Assembly (NCBI RefSeq): GCF_005870035.1 | Contig: NZ_SWJG01000007.1 | Coordinates: 1 to 64,000 of the forward strand | DNA from: Spirosoma lacussanchae | Lineage (GTDB): Bacteria; Bacteroidota; Bacteroidia; Cytophagales; Spirosomataceae | DNA: 64,000 nucleotides | Reading direction: 5' to 3' | Shown here: piece by piece, positions 1 to 7,119 of the stretch | How the letters are laid out: each line of letters opens with the position of its first letter | Position numbering within the stretch: the stretch's first letter is position 1 | Position numbers and translations under genes: made by a program | The notes under the pieces: generated by a model | Told to the model about the DNA's origin: nothing | What the model saw: the letters and a program-made list of their open reading frames with translations, nothing else | The model's database searches: none

Positions 1-70
1 CTTTAGCTAGGGAGAGCTCGACGGCCATCCGTTTGAACTCCTCGTCGTACTGTCTTCTGCTGGTTTTCAT
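1..70 (-). CDS. IS3-family transposase OrfA, N-terminal fragment cut by window edge
   Basis: Read on the minus strand from the ATG at 70, the first 23 codons give MKTSRRQYDEEFKRMAVELS and then LAK. This is the typical start of the small HTH protein OrfA (transposase_8/IS3-IS911 type), which binds the terminal repeats and is normally followed by a frameshifted catalytic OrfB. The rest of the element lies outside the window, so whether it is intact cannot be judged. The element's outer end should fall somewhere in 71-135, but its terminal inverted repeat cannot be fixed without the other end. The fragment is short; the family call rests on the characteristic residues RRxYDEEFKRxAVEL. Confidence 0.75.
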   Translation of the reverse strand, partial: MKTSRRQYDEEFKRMAVELSLAK

Positions 71-296
71 GGTTCACTAAGTTAGATCACACTTAACTTA
101 ATGTCCAGTCAAATGTAGCAGGTCCAATAAAACCTGAACATTGGTTAGTTTCTCTTGAAGCAAGTACTTGCTCAGTAGAGTAAAGTTAATTTACAGATAG
201 ATAAACGTACAAAACTCAAACGCATTCTGGGAGTTATTTTCTTCAATACAATCAATTCCTTTACTATTAATAAGCAAACATTAAATAGTTTACTTT
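71..296. other. AT-rich leader between IS3 fragment and first precursor gene
   Basis: No gene is seen here. The stretch should contain the outer end of the IS element and the promoter of the precursor genes. No clean Bacteroidota TAnnTTTG box was recognised close to the ATG at 297. The last 50 bases are very AT-rich, as is usual for Bacteroidota translation starts. Confidence 0.4.
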
Positions 297-647
297 ATGG
301 AATTCAATCTAACAGAAAAGCATTTCGCCGAAATCGTACAGAAAGCATGGGACGACGCTGGTTTCAAAAATGCACTAGTAGCAAATCCTGAGAAAACGAT
401 AGAAGACTACACAGGTGTTAAGATGAACCTGCCCTCAGGTTTGTCGTTTGTAGCGGTAGATCAGAGTGATGAATCAAAAATCTACTTCAACATTCCGCGC
501 AAACAAGATGAATCCAGCATCGAACTGACCGACGAACAGCTAGAAATGGTTGCCGGGGGCGATTTTGTAATTGTTCCTGCTGCTGTTGGCTGCGGCATTG
601 CCACAGTTGCTTTGTGCGTCGCAGCTTATGCTATGTTTACTCGATAA
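297..647 (+). CDS. NHLP-type RiPP precursor peptide, copy 1
   Basis: This is a 116-residue precursor made of a long nitrile-hydratase-alpha-like leader (residues 1-88) that ends in the processing motif VAGG, and a 28-residue hydrophobic core (89-116) beginning DFVIVP. The core has Cys99 and Cys107 and ends in FTR. Leaders of this type (NHLP/TIGR03793) are exported by dedicated HlyD plus C39-ABC systems, and exactly that system lies at 7.1-13.5 kb. The core has almost no Ser or Thr, so lanthionine or azoline rings are unlikely; a disulfide or a linear membrane-active peptide is more plausible (inference). The gene is the first of a tandem pair with copy 2. The start at 297 is supported by an AT-rich stretch upstream and by the same start in copy 2. 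Confidence 0.88.
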   Translation: MEFNLTEKHFAEIVQKAWDDAGFKNALVANPEKTIEDYTGVKMNLPSGLSFVAVDQSDESKIYFNIPRKQDESSIELTDEQLEMVAGGDFVIVPAAVGCGIATVALCVAAYAMFTR

Positions 648-682
648 TAAAATATTTATTTAACATCAAATAATTTAACTTT

Positions 683-1033
683 ATGGAATTCAATCTAACA
701 GAAAAGCATTTCGCCGAAATCGTACAGAAAGCATGGGACGACGCTGGTTTTAAAAATGCACTAGTAGCAAATCCTGAGAAAACGATAGAAGACTACACAG
801 GTGTTAAGATGAACCTGCCCTCAGGTTTGTCGTTTGTAGCGGTAGATCAGAGTGATGAATCAAAAATCTACTTCAACATTCCGCGCAAACAAGATGAATC
901 CAGCATCGAACTGACCGACGAACAGCTAGAAATGGTTGCCGGGGGCGATTTTGTAATTGTTCCTGGTGCAGTTGCTTGCGGCATTGCCACAGTTGCTTTG
1001 TGCGTTACAGCATATGCTTTATTCACCCGATAA
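683..1033 (+). CDS. NHLP-type RiPP precursor peptide, copy 2
   Basis: This 116-residue precursor has a leader identical in protein sequence to copy 1, ending in the Gly-Gly site at residues 87-88. By eye, codons 1-94 differ from copy 1 at only one silent base, whereas codons 95-116 carry 11 base changes. The core therefore reads DFVIVPGAVACGIATVALC followed by VTAYALFTR. Both cysteines and the terminal FTR are kept. The pattern points to a recent duplication followed by diversification, or gene conversion, limited to the mature peptide. Only 35 bases separate the copies, so they are probably co-transcribed. Confidence 0.88.
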   Translation: MEFNLTEKHFAEIVQKAWDDAGFKNALVANPEKTIEDYTGVKMNLPSGLSFVAVDQSDESKIYFNIPRKQDESSIELTDEQLEMVAGGDFVIVPGAVACGIATVALCVTAYALFTR

Positions 1034-1072
1034 TGCTTGAGATCTCTTTTTATATAAAACGATATTAAAAAA

Positions 1073-1447
1073 ATGGAAGCAACATTAGAACAAAAAGAAG
1101 TAGGTAAAAAACTATTGAGCAGCTTAGTCACTAAAGCTCAAGACGATAAAGAATTCAGGTATGAGTTGGTCACGAACCCCTATCAGGTACTTGAGAAAAT
1201 AGGATGTCCTGAAAGTAATCTTCCTAAAGATGTAAAAATTAAATTTGAAGATCAGACGGACGAAACTGTTGTATATTTAAATATTCCAAGAAAAGTTGAT
1301 ACTGAAAGTATAGAACTCACTGATGAACAACTGGAATTAGTTGCCGGGGGTGAGTTCCTAGTAAGTTTTGGTATTGGCGTTGGCATTGGTGTTTGCGCAG
1401 TTGGAGTAGCATATGTAGCATCTCATGTTCATATTTCCTGGAATTAA
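1073..1447 (+). CDS. NHLP-type RiPP precursor peptide, divergent third copy
   Basis: This 124-residue precursor shares the leader architecture of copies 1 and 2: a helical N-terminus, an NPxxxLE-like turn, the block IPRKxDxxSIELTDEQLE and a VAGG site at residues 90-93. Overall it is well diverged. The core (94-124, 31 residues) is rich in Gly and Val, with a GIGVGIGVC stretch and a His-rich, Trp-containing tail (SHVHISWN). It has one Cys in the core (Cys108) instead of two, and one in the leader. Its base composition is lower in GC than copies 1 and 2, suggesting an older split. It may work together with the other two as a multi-peptide bacteriocin (inference). Confidence 0.86.
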   Translation: MEATLEQKEVGKKLLSSLVTKAQDDKEFRYELVTNPYQVLEKIGCPESNLPKDVKIKFEDQTDETVVYLNIPRKVDTESIELTDEQLELVAGGEFLVSFGIGVGIGVCAVGVAYVASHVHISWN

Positions 1448-1835
1448 CTGGTAAAACTCGCTTATTAACCAGGTATGTTAAATTAAAGAAGCCGTTTGTG
1501 TTGATTTATTTGATTGCTAAATAAAAATCTGAGGCACAAATATTAATACAAGTGGCTTCTTTTCTCATACTTGAAGAAAAAAAAGTATATTCATTACACC
1601 AAAACTTGTATTTTTATTTAGTATAACAATGATTTGTTTTTTATGTGCATTTTTTATAAGGATTTAAATTTGGATATAACACAGTTTAATAGATTTGTCA
1701 CATTTAATTTAATTGTATTTTTTTATAGGAATAATTATAATGAGGATCTAGATAAGGTATTTAAAATCAACTGAACTCTGTTAATGTTGATTATTTTAGT
1801 GGTCAGTTCATAGTAATATAAAATTTCATTTCAAG
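1448..1835. other. AT-rich gap with a possible terminator hairpin
   Basis: No convincing gene was found here. AAAGAAGCC at 1485-1493 can pair with GGCTTCTTT at 1554-1562, and inside it TTTGTG (1495-1500) with CACAAA (1535-1540). The right arm runs into T-rich sequence, so this may end transcription of the precursor genes. The loop is long, so the call is weak. The rest is very AT-rich sequence without recognised motifs. Confidence 0.35.
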
Positions 1836-2015
1836 ATGGAAAAAAATAAAATAGTTGAACTATCATCATTAACTTTTTTGGGTTTGATCATAGTGTTTCT
1901 AGGTAGTATACTGCCCAGTAGTAATAATCAGCTAAATCTTAGCAAGGTGGTAGTTGGGTTAGGCATATTAATTTTGCTAATCGCAATCTTTTCTTTTTTC
2001 AGGAGACGATCATAA
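1836..2015 (+). CDS. Small two-helix membrane protein, candidate immunity protein
   Basis: This is a 59-codon open frame from the ATG at 1836 to TAA at 2013-2015, starting MEKNKIVELSSLTFLG. It is predicted by eye to hold two transmembrane helices, at about residues 11-26 and 38-55, and it ends in the positive tail RRRS, which would face the cytoplasm. No family is recognised. Small two-helix proteins encoded beside bacteriocin genes are often immunity proteins, and this one sits between the precursors and the oxygenase gene; that role is inference. The strongly hydrophobic, non-random composition and clean start and stop support a real gene, but there is no homology evidence. Confidence 0.5.
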   Translation: MEKNKIVELSSLTFLGLIIVFLGSILPSSNNQLNLSKVVVGLGILILLIAIFSFFRRRS

Positions 2016-2236
2016 CAACATAAATATTCAGGTACATATTACATGCAGTTGTTGTATCATTTTTATCTCAGTAAAATTGTGTCTATATTACTTATAATAA
2101 TTGATCCGCTGTAAATTGTTGCCTGTTTTCAAAACCAACTTGACAATAGCTTTAAGATATACTCATCGCTCAGACGCATACAATAATAAATTATAAGAGT
2201 CAGTATCAGCCAACGATACCTTAAAATAACAACAAT

Positions 2237-3448
2237 ATGAAGACGTATATAGAAGAAAATGTTCAGCTAAAGGATTTCGCAGATTTAATCAGTCCAATTA
2301 ATATTATTGATTTTGAAGCTAATTATTGGGAAAAGCAAGTTGTACATATCAAACGGGATAATCCATCATTTTTTGAATCGTTATTCTCCGTTGAAGTACT
2401 AGATAAGCTTTTAGCCTATAACCGTCCTAGAGGTGGCGGCCTGCGAGTCGTGAAGAGTCAGCAACCACTAAATCCTACTATTTATGAAAATCAGGATGGG
2501 AGTCTAAATTTAAATCAACTTTATGCTGCCTACGCCGATGGCCATACCATAGTTATTAATGAGATTCAACGGTATTGGGACCCGATCAAAATGCTGGTGG
2601 AGAATATTCATCAATATATGAGCCATCATGTGGTGGCAAATCTCTACTTAACTCCTGAAAATGAGAAGGCACTTTCGCCCCATTATGACTCTCATGATGT
2701 ATTCGCTTTACAAATTTCGGGAGAAAAGCACTGGATCGTCTATGACGATACGTATTGTAAAACGCCATTGGTACATAGTTTTCAGCCCGTTTTTCAACGT
2801 GAGCAACTTAGTGGTGCGAAACAGATTACTTTGAAAGCCGGAGATGTTATGTATATGCCACGGGGAGTGCCTCACGAAGCTTATACCACTGATCAGTCGT
2901 CGATGCACATCACCATTGGCGTTCACTCGACACAATGGATCGACTTTATCACGAAATCCTTGGCAAGTCTGGCTCAAAATCATATCGAATTACGCCAGGC
3001 CTTACCCATTGGATTTTTGAATTCTGATAACGAAGATTTATTATCGCCGAATGCTGAATTAAACTTCATTACTATTCTTCAGCAGATCTTTCAAAAAGAC
3101 ACTCTTAACGGTTGCCTGTCAATTCTGCAAGAAGAGTTTCGGACGAAAGAACAGCCAAGACCTGATGGCCACTTCGCTAGCCTGGATAAACTTAATCACA
3201 TTGGACTGGACTCGCTTTTGATCAAACGGGACGGATTAACATCTAAAGTTACTAACCATATTACTGGAGCCCGGATCTCATTCCAGGGCAACGTAGTGAA
3301 AGGTCCTTCTCAGATCGCTCCATCACTGGAGTTTATCTCCCAACAGGAAGGCGCTTTCTGCGTGCGAGAAATTCCTTTCCTGAACGACGAAAACAAACTA
3401 AAAGTGGCAAAACGACTGATTAGAGGTGGATTGCTGAAAGTGGCTTAA
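2237..3448 (+). CDS. JmjC/cupin-4 family Fe(II)/2-oxoglutarate oxygenase, probable peptide hydroxylase
   Basis: This 403-residue protein resembles the bacterial RIOX/ROXA (YcfD/cupin_4) family, which hydroxylates side chains of ribosomal proteins. The double-stranded beta-helix core spans about residues 120-240. A His-x-Asp...His iron triad is visible: His149 and Asp151 in SPHYDSHD, and His213 in MPRGVPHEA. A C-terminal winged-helix-like region follows. Classical family members act on ribosomal proteins, but this gene sits in an AT-rich island directly after three RiPP precursor genes and is the only recognisable modifying enzyme there. Hydroxylation of the exported peptide or its leader is therefore the leading idea (inference). 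A ribosomal substrate remains possible. Confidence 0.82.
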   Translation: MKTYIEENVQLKDFADLISPINIIDFEANYWEKQVVHIKRDNPSFFESLFSVEVLDKLLAYNRPRGGGLRVVKSQQPLNPTIYENQDGSLNLNQLYAAYADGHTIVINEIQRYWDPIKMLVENIHQYMSHHVVANLYLTPENEKALSPHYDSHDVFALQISGEKHWIVYDDTYCKTPLVHSFQPVFQREQLSGAKQITLKAGDVMYMPRGVPHEAYTTDQSSMHITIGVHSTQWIDFITKSLASLAQNHIELRQALPIGFLNSDNEDLLSPNAELNFITILQQIFQKDTLNGCLSILQEEFRTKEQPRPDGHFASLDKLNHIGLDSLLIKRDGLTSKVTNHITGARISFQGNVVKGPSQIAPSLEFISQQEGAFCVREIPFLNDENKLKVAKRLIRGGLLKVA

Positions 3449-3761
3449 TACGGTGGCTAAGAGGCTACGATGATTAACCCAATTTATTGATTTTACTTTC
3501 TGTCATTCCGGCGAAGAAAACATTTTGCCTTCGCCGGAATGACAAACTTACCTATACAAGACTTACAAACTTCTTTTGTTCCTTATACCTAGTCAGTATC
3601 CAAAACGGATTAGGCTAAACTTAACTGACAGACGAAATTGCTCGAAAATATTTGGTAATGTAATAGCTAGTATTCACTAATCTGATACACTGATAATCCC
3701 TAAAAACACTTTACAGAGGTACATGCATAAAGGAATGAATTAGTTTATTATACGTGTCATT
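3449..3761. other. Gap with REP-like inverted repeat
   Basis: No gene is seen. The gap holds a perfect 15-bp inverted repeat, GTCATTCCGGCGAAG (3502-3516) with its complement at 3529-3543, separated by 12 bases. It could end transcription of the oxygenase gene, although there is no T-run. Its GTCATTCCGGCGAA arm resembles repetitive extragenic elements, so it may be a REP copy. The remaining 200 bases are AT-rich and unassigned. Confidence 0.5.
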
Positions 3762-4013
3762 ATGAAAGCTAATACCTATAAAGATAAGAGCACGGAGAGC
3801 CTAAGCAAGCTGGAAAAGACAACTGTAGCAGTAATAGGTCTATTTGCAGGCATACTCACTGTACTGTTTGTTGTAACAATACTACTAACGTTTAAACAAG
3901 GATTTACCACCTTCCTCATCGTTCCCTTCTCCCTGTTGCCGCTACTTGGCTTAAATATGGCTAGTCTGAAAAAAATCAGACAGGAGCTTCGTGCCCGGGA
4001 AACAGTATTTTAA
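3762..4013 (+). CDS. Small membrane protein with two predicted helices
   Basis: This 83-residue protein has a hydrophilic N-terminus (about 1-18), two hydrophobic segments at about 22-44 and 50-67 (around AVIGLFAGILTVLF and FLIVPFSLLPLLG), and a basic cytoplasmic-type tail (KKIRQELRARE). No family is recognised. It stands alone between the oxygenase and the AraC-type regulator of the bacteriocin island. By position it could be a second immunity or accessory membrane protein, but the sequence itself does not show this. Confidence 0.55.
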   Translation: MKANTYKDKSTESLSKLEKTTVAVIGLFAGILTVLFVVTILLTFKQGFTTFLIVPFSLLPLLGLNMASLKKIRQELRARETVF

Positions 4014-4226
4014 AGCGTTCGCTGCAGGGAGTTTTGCTCTGTAGGCTCATCCTGAACGAGGGTACTGAAACCATAAAATAGGACAGTCAGCTATACACTG
4101 GAATGAATTTCGGTGTAATCAATGTTTCGCGCACCACTTACGACGGATTTTGGGCCGACGATTCAGAAGGTGGTCGGTATGGATCGCTGTTCTTGATTTT
4201 TTCTCCCAATAATTATTCTATCAACG

Positions 4227-4880
4227 ATGCATACAGCAAAGAAAAATACCATAGACTGGAATTCGCCTAATGCATTGGAACAACTTGCTCAGCACATCAG
4301 ACACCCTCTGCAGAGTATCATGAATGTGGGCAAAAATAGGGGTACATATGATACGCAGCATATTGAGCAGATTCTTTTTTCCAGTAGTAAAGAAATCAGT
4401 GATATAGTAGAAGATATTCTGACTAAAGCCAGAGCCAATACATTAAGCCTGACCTACCACGACCGCCCGGATATATTTCACATTTATGAATCGAATGAAA
4501 ATGTCAGGAAGATGTGCCAGGGTGAGTTACAACCCCAGAAGATAGCAAAAACAGACCAGGACTGGCTCGTAAACCTGGAGCGGGAGGTATACGGCAACAT
4601 AAGCCAGGAATATTTGGATATTAACGAGTTGTCGTACAAAATGGCAGTCAGTGAACGACAGCTACACCGCAAAGTAGTAAACCTGGTTTTTTTAACTCCT
4701 AATAAATACGTTAGAGTTCTTCGGCTACATAAAGCCCGGCAGTTGATCGAGAGATATGTACAGCAGTCTGTTTCACAAATTGCCTACACGGTTGGCTATA
4801 AAGACGTGCACTACTTTTCAAAGCTTTTTGCAGAACAATATAGCATTTCACCAAAGCAGCTATTGTGCTCGTTTCGGTGA
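4227..4880 (+). CDS. AraC-type transcription regulator with a histidine-kinase-like N-terminal helix pair
   Basis: This 217-residue protein ends in an AraC/XylS DNA-binding domain (about 120-215): a first HTH around LDINELSYKMAVSERQLHR and a second around SVSQIAYTVGYKDVHYFSK, followed by the usual KLFAEQYSISPKQL. The N-terminus (about 13-75) contains LAQHIRHPLQSI, which resembles the H-box of histidine-kinase dimerisation domains, and a second helix IEQILFSSSKEISDIVEDIL. No ATPase or receiver domain is present. It may be a stripped-down relative of the hybrid two-component regulators common in Bacteroidota, using the DHp-like part to dimerise (inference). It is placed to regulate the bacteriocin genes on either side. 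Confidence 0.7.
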   Translation: MHTAKKNTIDWNSPNALEQLAQHIRHPLQSIMNVGKNRGTYDTQHIEQILFSSSKEISDIVEDILTKARANTLSLTYHDRPDIFHIYESNENVRKMCQGELQPQKIAKTDQDWLVNLEREVYGNISQEYLDINELSYKMAVSERQLHRKVVNLVFLTPNKYVRVLRLHKARQLIERYVQQSVSQIAYTVGYKDVHYFSKLFAEQYSISPKQLLCSFR

Positions 4881-5001
4881 ATTTATTGAATGTCGGAGTT
4901 ACATCGTGGCAGATATGACAAGCTTTCTGACGAGATAGTTTGCGTCGAGGATCAGCCATCTTTTCATACACAATAGTCTATTTTATAAATCAATAAATTC
5001 T

Positions 5002-5523
5002 ATGAAACGTGTACTGTATTTCTTAGGCCATCTTAATGATAGAGATGTAGAATGGATGCTTCAGAATGGCAATAAACTGATGCTGGAAACAGGCGATAGG
5101 CTGATCAACAAAGGGCAGGCTATCGACAGTTTGTATATCGTTTTGTCGGGTCAGTTAGCCGTCTGCGCTAATAACAATTTCAACGAGTGCATCGCCAAGC
5201 TCGAAAGCGGGGAGGTAGTGGGGGAAATGTCGTTTCTCGAATCGACTCCGCCGTCGGTTTCGGTCATCGTTACGGCCCCGTCGGTCATCTACCAGATCTC
5301 CCGCGAAAAGATCAATCTACGGCTGTTGACCAACTCCGAATTCAGAGCCAATTTTTATTACGCTCTGGCCCTGTTCCTCTCGAACCGGCTTCGCAAAACC
5401 ACGGATCAACTGGGCTTTGGTAACCCCGATGACGAGGACCTGGTAGACGCGAATGTTCTTGACGGCGTGGCCCAGGCCGGATCGCGCTTCGTCAAGCTGT
5501 TGCATAGATTCTCGGAGGTTTAA
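5002..5523 (+). CDS. Cyclic-nucleotide-binding-like domain protein without a DNA-binding domain
   Basis: This 173-residue protein consists of one cNMP-binding (CRP/PKA-type) beta-barrel fold, about residues 20-135, with the phosphate-cassette-like GEVVGEMSFLE (70-80). The Arg that grips the cyclic phosphate in classical members is replaced: PPSVSV has Ser85 where PRxA is usual. No C-terminal helix-turn-helix follows, so it is unlikely to be a CRP-type transcription factor. It is the first gene of a six-gene operon, with 20 bases to the TolC gene. Cyclic-nucleotide-binding-like domains are known in NHLP-type export systems, so it may gate or dock on the exporter (inference). Confidence 0.72.
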   Translation: MKRVLYFLGHLNDRDVEWMLQNGNKLMLETGDRLINKGQAIDSLYIVLSGQLAVCANNNFNECIAKLESGEVVGEMSFLESTPPSVSVIVTAPSVIYQISREKINLRLLTNSEFRANFYYALALFLSNRLRKTTDQLGFGNPDDEDLVDANVLDGVAQAGSRFVKLLHRFSEV

Positions 5524-5543
5524 CACTGAAAATCTACCGGCAC

Positions 5544-7115
5544 ATGAGACACTGTCTATATGGCATTCTGATAGGCGTAATGGCGCTGACCAGCAACGTA
5601 CGCGCCCAGGTCAGGTGCGACTTACTCGAAATTTCCAGGAAGGCCTTCGATAAGAACCCCACGCTCGTACGGAGTGGACTGGCTATCCGGAGCGCCGAAG
5701 CGGACCTGCAGATTCAACGGAGCACGTTTGACCTCAACTCGTTTTCCGAGTTGCTGTTTCAGAACAACCAATACCGGCTGCCTGGGGCTGATCCCCGAAA
5801 CGCCCTGCTGGAGAACAGCATCTTACGAAACAACGCGCTGAATCTGTCGGGGGGGCTACGTAAACGGCTGCGGACCGGCCAGTTGACCGAGTTTAGTCTC
5901 AACTACGGATTTGCTAACAACAATTATCCGGTCAACAGCTTCAACCAGCCCATTGGTCTTTACCTGGGCAACAACACCAGCACGATCAATTTCTCGCTGA
6001 CCCAACCGTTGCTTCGGGGCAAAGGACGAGTCATTACCACTGCCCTGGAGCGGGCTAATTCCCTCTATGTGCTGAATGCAAAGAGTGGTAATGAGTATAC
6101 GACCTCGTACGAGATCTGGCAAATCGGGCTGGCCTACTGGAACTACTATACCGCGTTCAAGAGCCTGGAAATCTACAAGCAGAGCGAAAACCGGATTCGG
6201 AATGTGCTGGCGGTAACAGAAGAGCTGGTAAAAGGCGATAAAAAACCGGCTGGCGACCTGATACAGGTCAAGTCGGACCTGGCCAACCAGGAGAAGCTGA
6301 CCATCATGGCTCAGCAGGATCTGTATAGCGCCAGAATACAGCTAGGTAAAGTAATCGGTCTAAGTACGGAAGAAAGCCTGTTGATCGACGTTCCCGAGAA
6401 TGACTTCCCGACCATTGCCGAATCAGCGTTCAAAAAAGGGTTCGACAAAGCTGATTATATCCGGATTGCCAAAGAACGACGCGCCGATCTGATGGCCGCC
6501 CGGCATGGTCATGAGGCTCTGCAGCAGCAGTTTATACTGGCCCAGAACAACACAAAACCTCAGCTCGACCTGACCGGGTTTCTGGCCTACGGGAGCGCCA
6601 GTACGGGCAACCGGATGGGTGATGTGATGGCAGCCTTCTCGAACAACGAAGGCCGCAACATCGGAACCGGCGCCAGACTAACCTTCACCTTTCCGGTCAA
6701 TAACAACTGGGCGAGAGGAAGCCTGGCCAAAAGCCAAATGGCCCTCAGCGATCAGAACGTAGTGGTCAATAATATTCAGCGAGTAATTGAGCTGGACGTC
6801 AATAACGACCTGAACTACCTCGATAACAGCGTTATAAATCTCCAGAAGGCCGAAGAGGTCCTCAACTACACGCAGGACGTATTCAAAGACGAGCAGGTCA
6901 AATTCCAGTCGGGCCTGACCACCATCCTGAGTCTGATCCTGTTTCAGGAGCGGCTTACGGCTGCTCAGCTTCGGTATCTGCAGGCTTACCAGCAATTTGC
7001 CCGAGCCATCATCAACCTCAGACACGACACCGGAACACTCGTAGCCCCCGATAACAAAGGCTTTGTGATCGACAGAAACGCATTTTATACCATCCCTGAT
7101 ACAAACAACAACTAA
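5544..7115 (+). CDS. TolC-family outer-membrane efflux protein of the bacteriocin exporter
   Basis: This 523-residue protein has an N-terminal signal peptide (about 1-21, hydrophobic LYGILIGVMALTS ending in VRA) followed by the repeated long coiled-coil segments of outer-membrane efflux proteins. The motif NFSLTQPLLRGKG and a C-terminal KFQSGLTTILSLILFQERL block are typical. It would form the outer-membrane and periplasmic channel of a type I secretion route. It lies 4 bases from the HlyD-like adaptor and upstream of two ABC exporters, so peptide export across both membranes is the most likely role. The length is in the usual range. Confidence 0.88.
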   Translation: MRHCLYGILIGVMALTSNVRAQVRCDLLEISRKAFDKNPTLVRSGLAIRSAEADLQIQRSTFDLNSFSELLFQNNQYRLPGADPRNALLENSILRNNALNLSGGLRKRLRTGQLTEFSLNYGFANNNYPVNSFNQPIGLYLGNNTSTINFSLTQPLLRGKGRVITTALERANSLYVLNAKSGNEYTTSYEIWQIGLAYWNYYTAFKSLEIYKQSENRIRNVLAVTEELVKGDKKPAGDLIQVKSDLANQEKLTIMAQQDLYSARIQLGKVIGLSTEESLLIDVPENDFPTIAESAFKKGFDKADYIRIAKERRADLMAARHGHEALQQQFILAQNNTKPQLDLTGFLAYGSASTGNRMGDVMAAFSNNEGRNIGTGARLTFTFPVNNNWARGSLAKSQMALSDQNVVVNNIQRVIELDVNNDLNYLDNSVINLQKAEEVLNYTQDVFKDEQVKFQSGLTTILSLILFQERLTAAQLRYLQAYQQFARAIINLRHDTGTLVAPDNKGFVIDRNAFYTIPDTNNN

Positions 7116-7119
7116 CGTC

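Noticed and set aside
868-1131. 87-codon open frame on the minus strand across precursor copy 2 and the start of the third
   Set aside because: It lies antisense to clear precursor genes, has no family resemblance, and arises from their sequence.
4103-4270. 55-codon plus-strand frame starting MNFGVINVSRTTYDG, overlapping the AraC gene start
   Set aside because: Short, unrecognised and overlapping a better-supported gene; no second line of evidence for translation.
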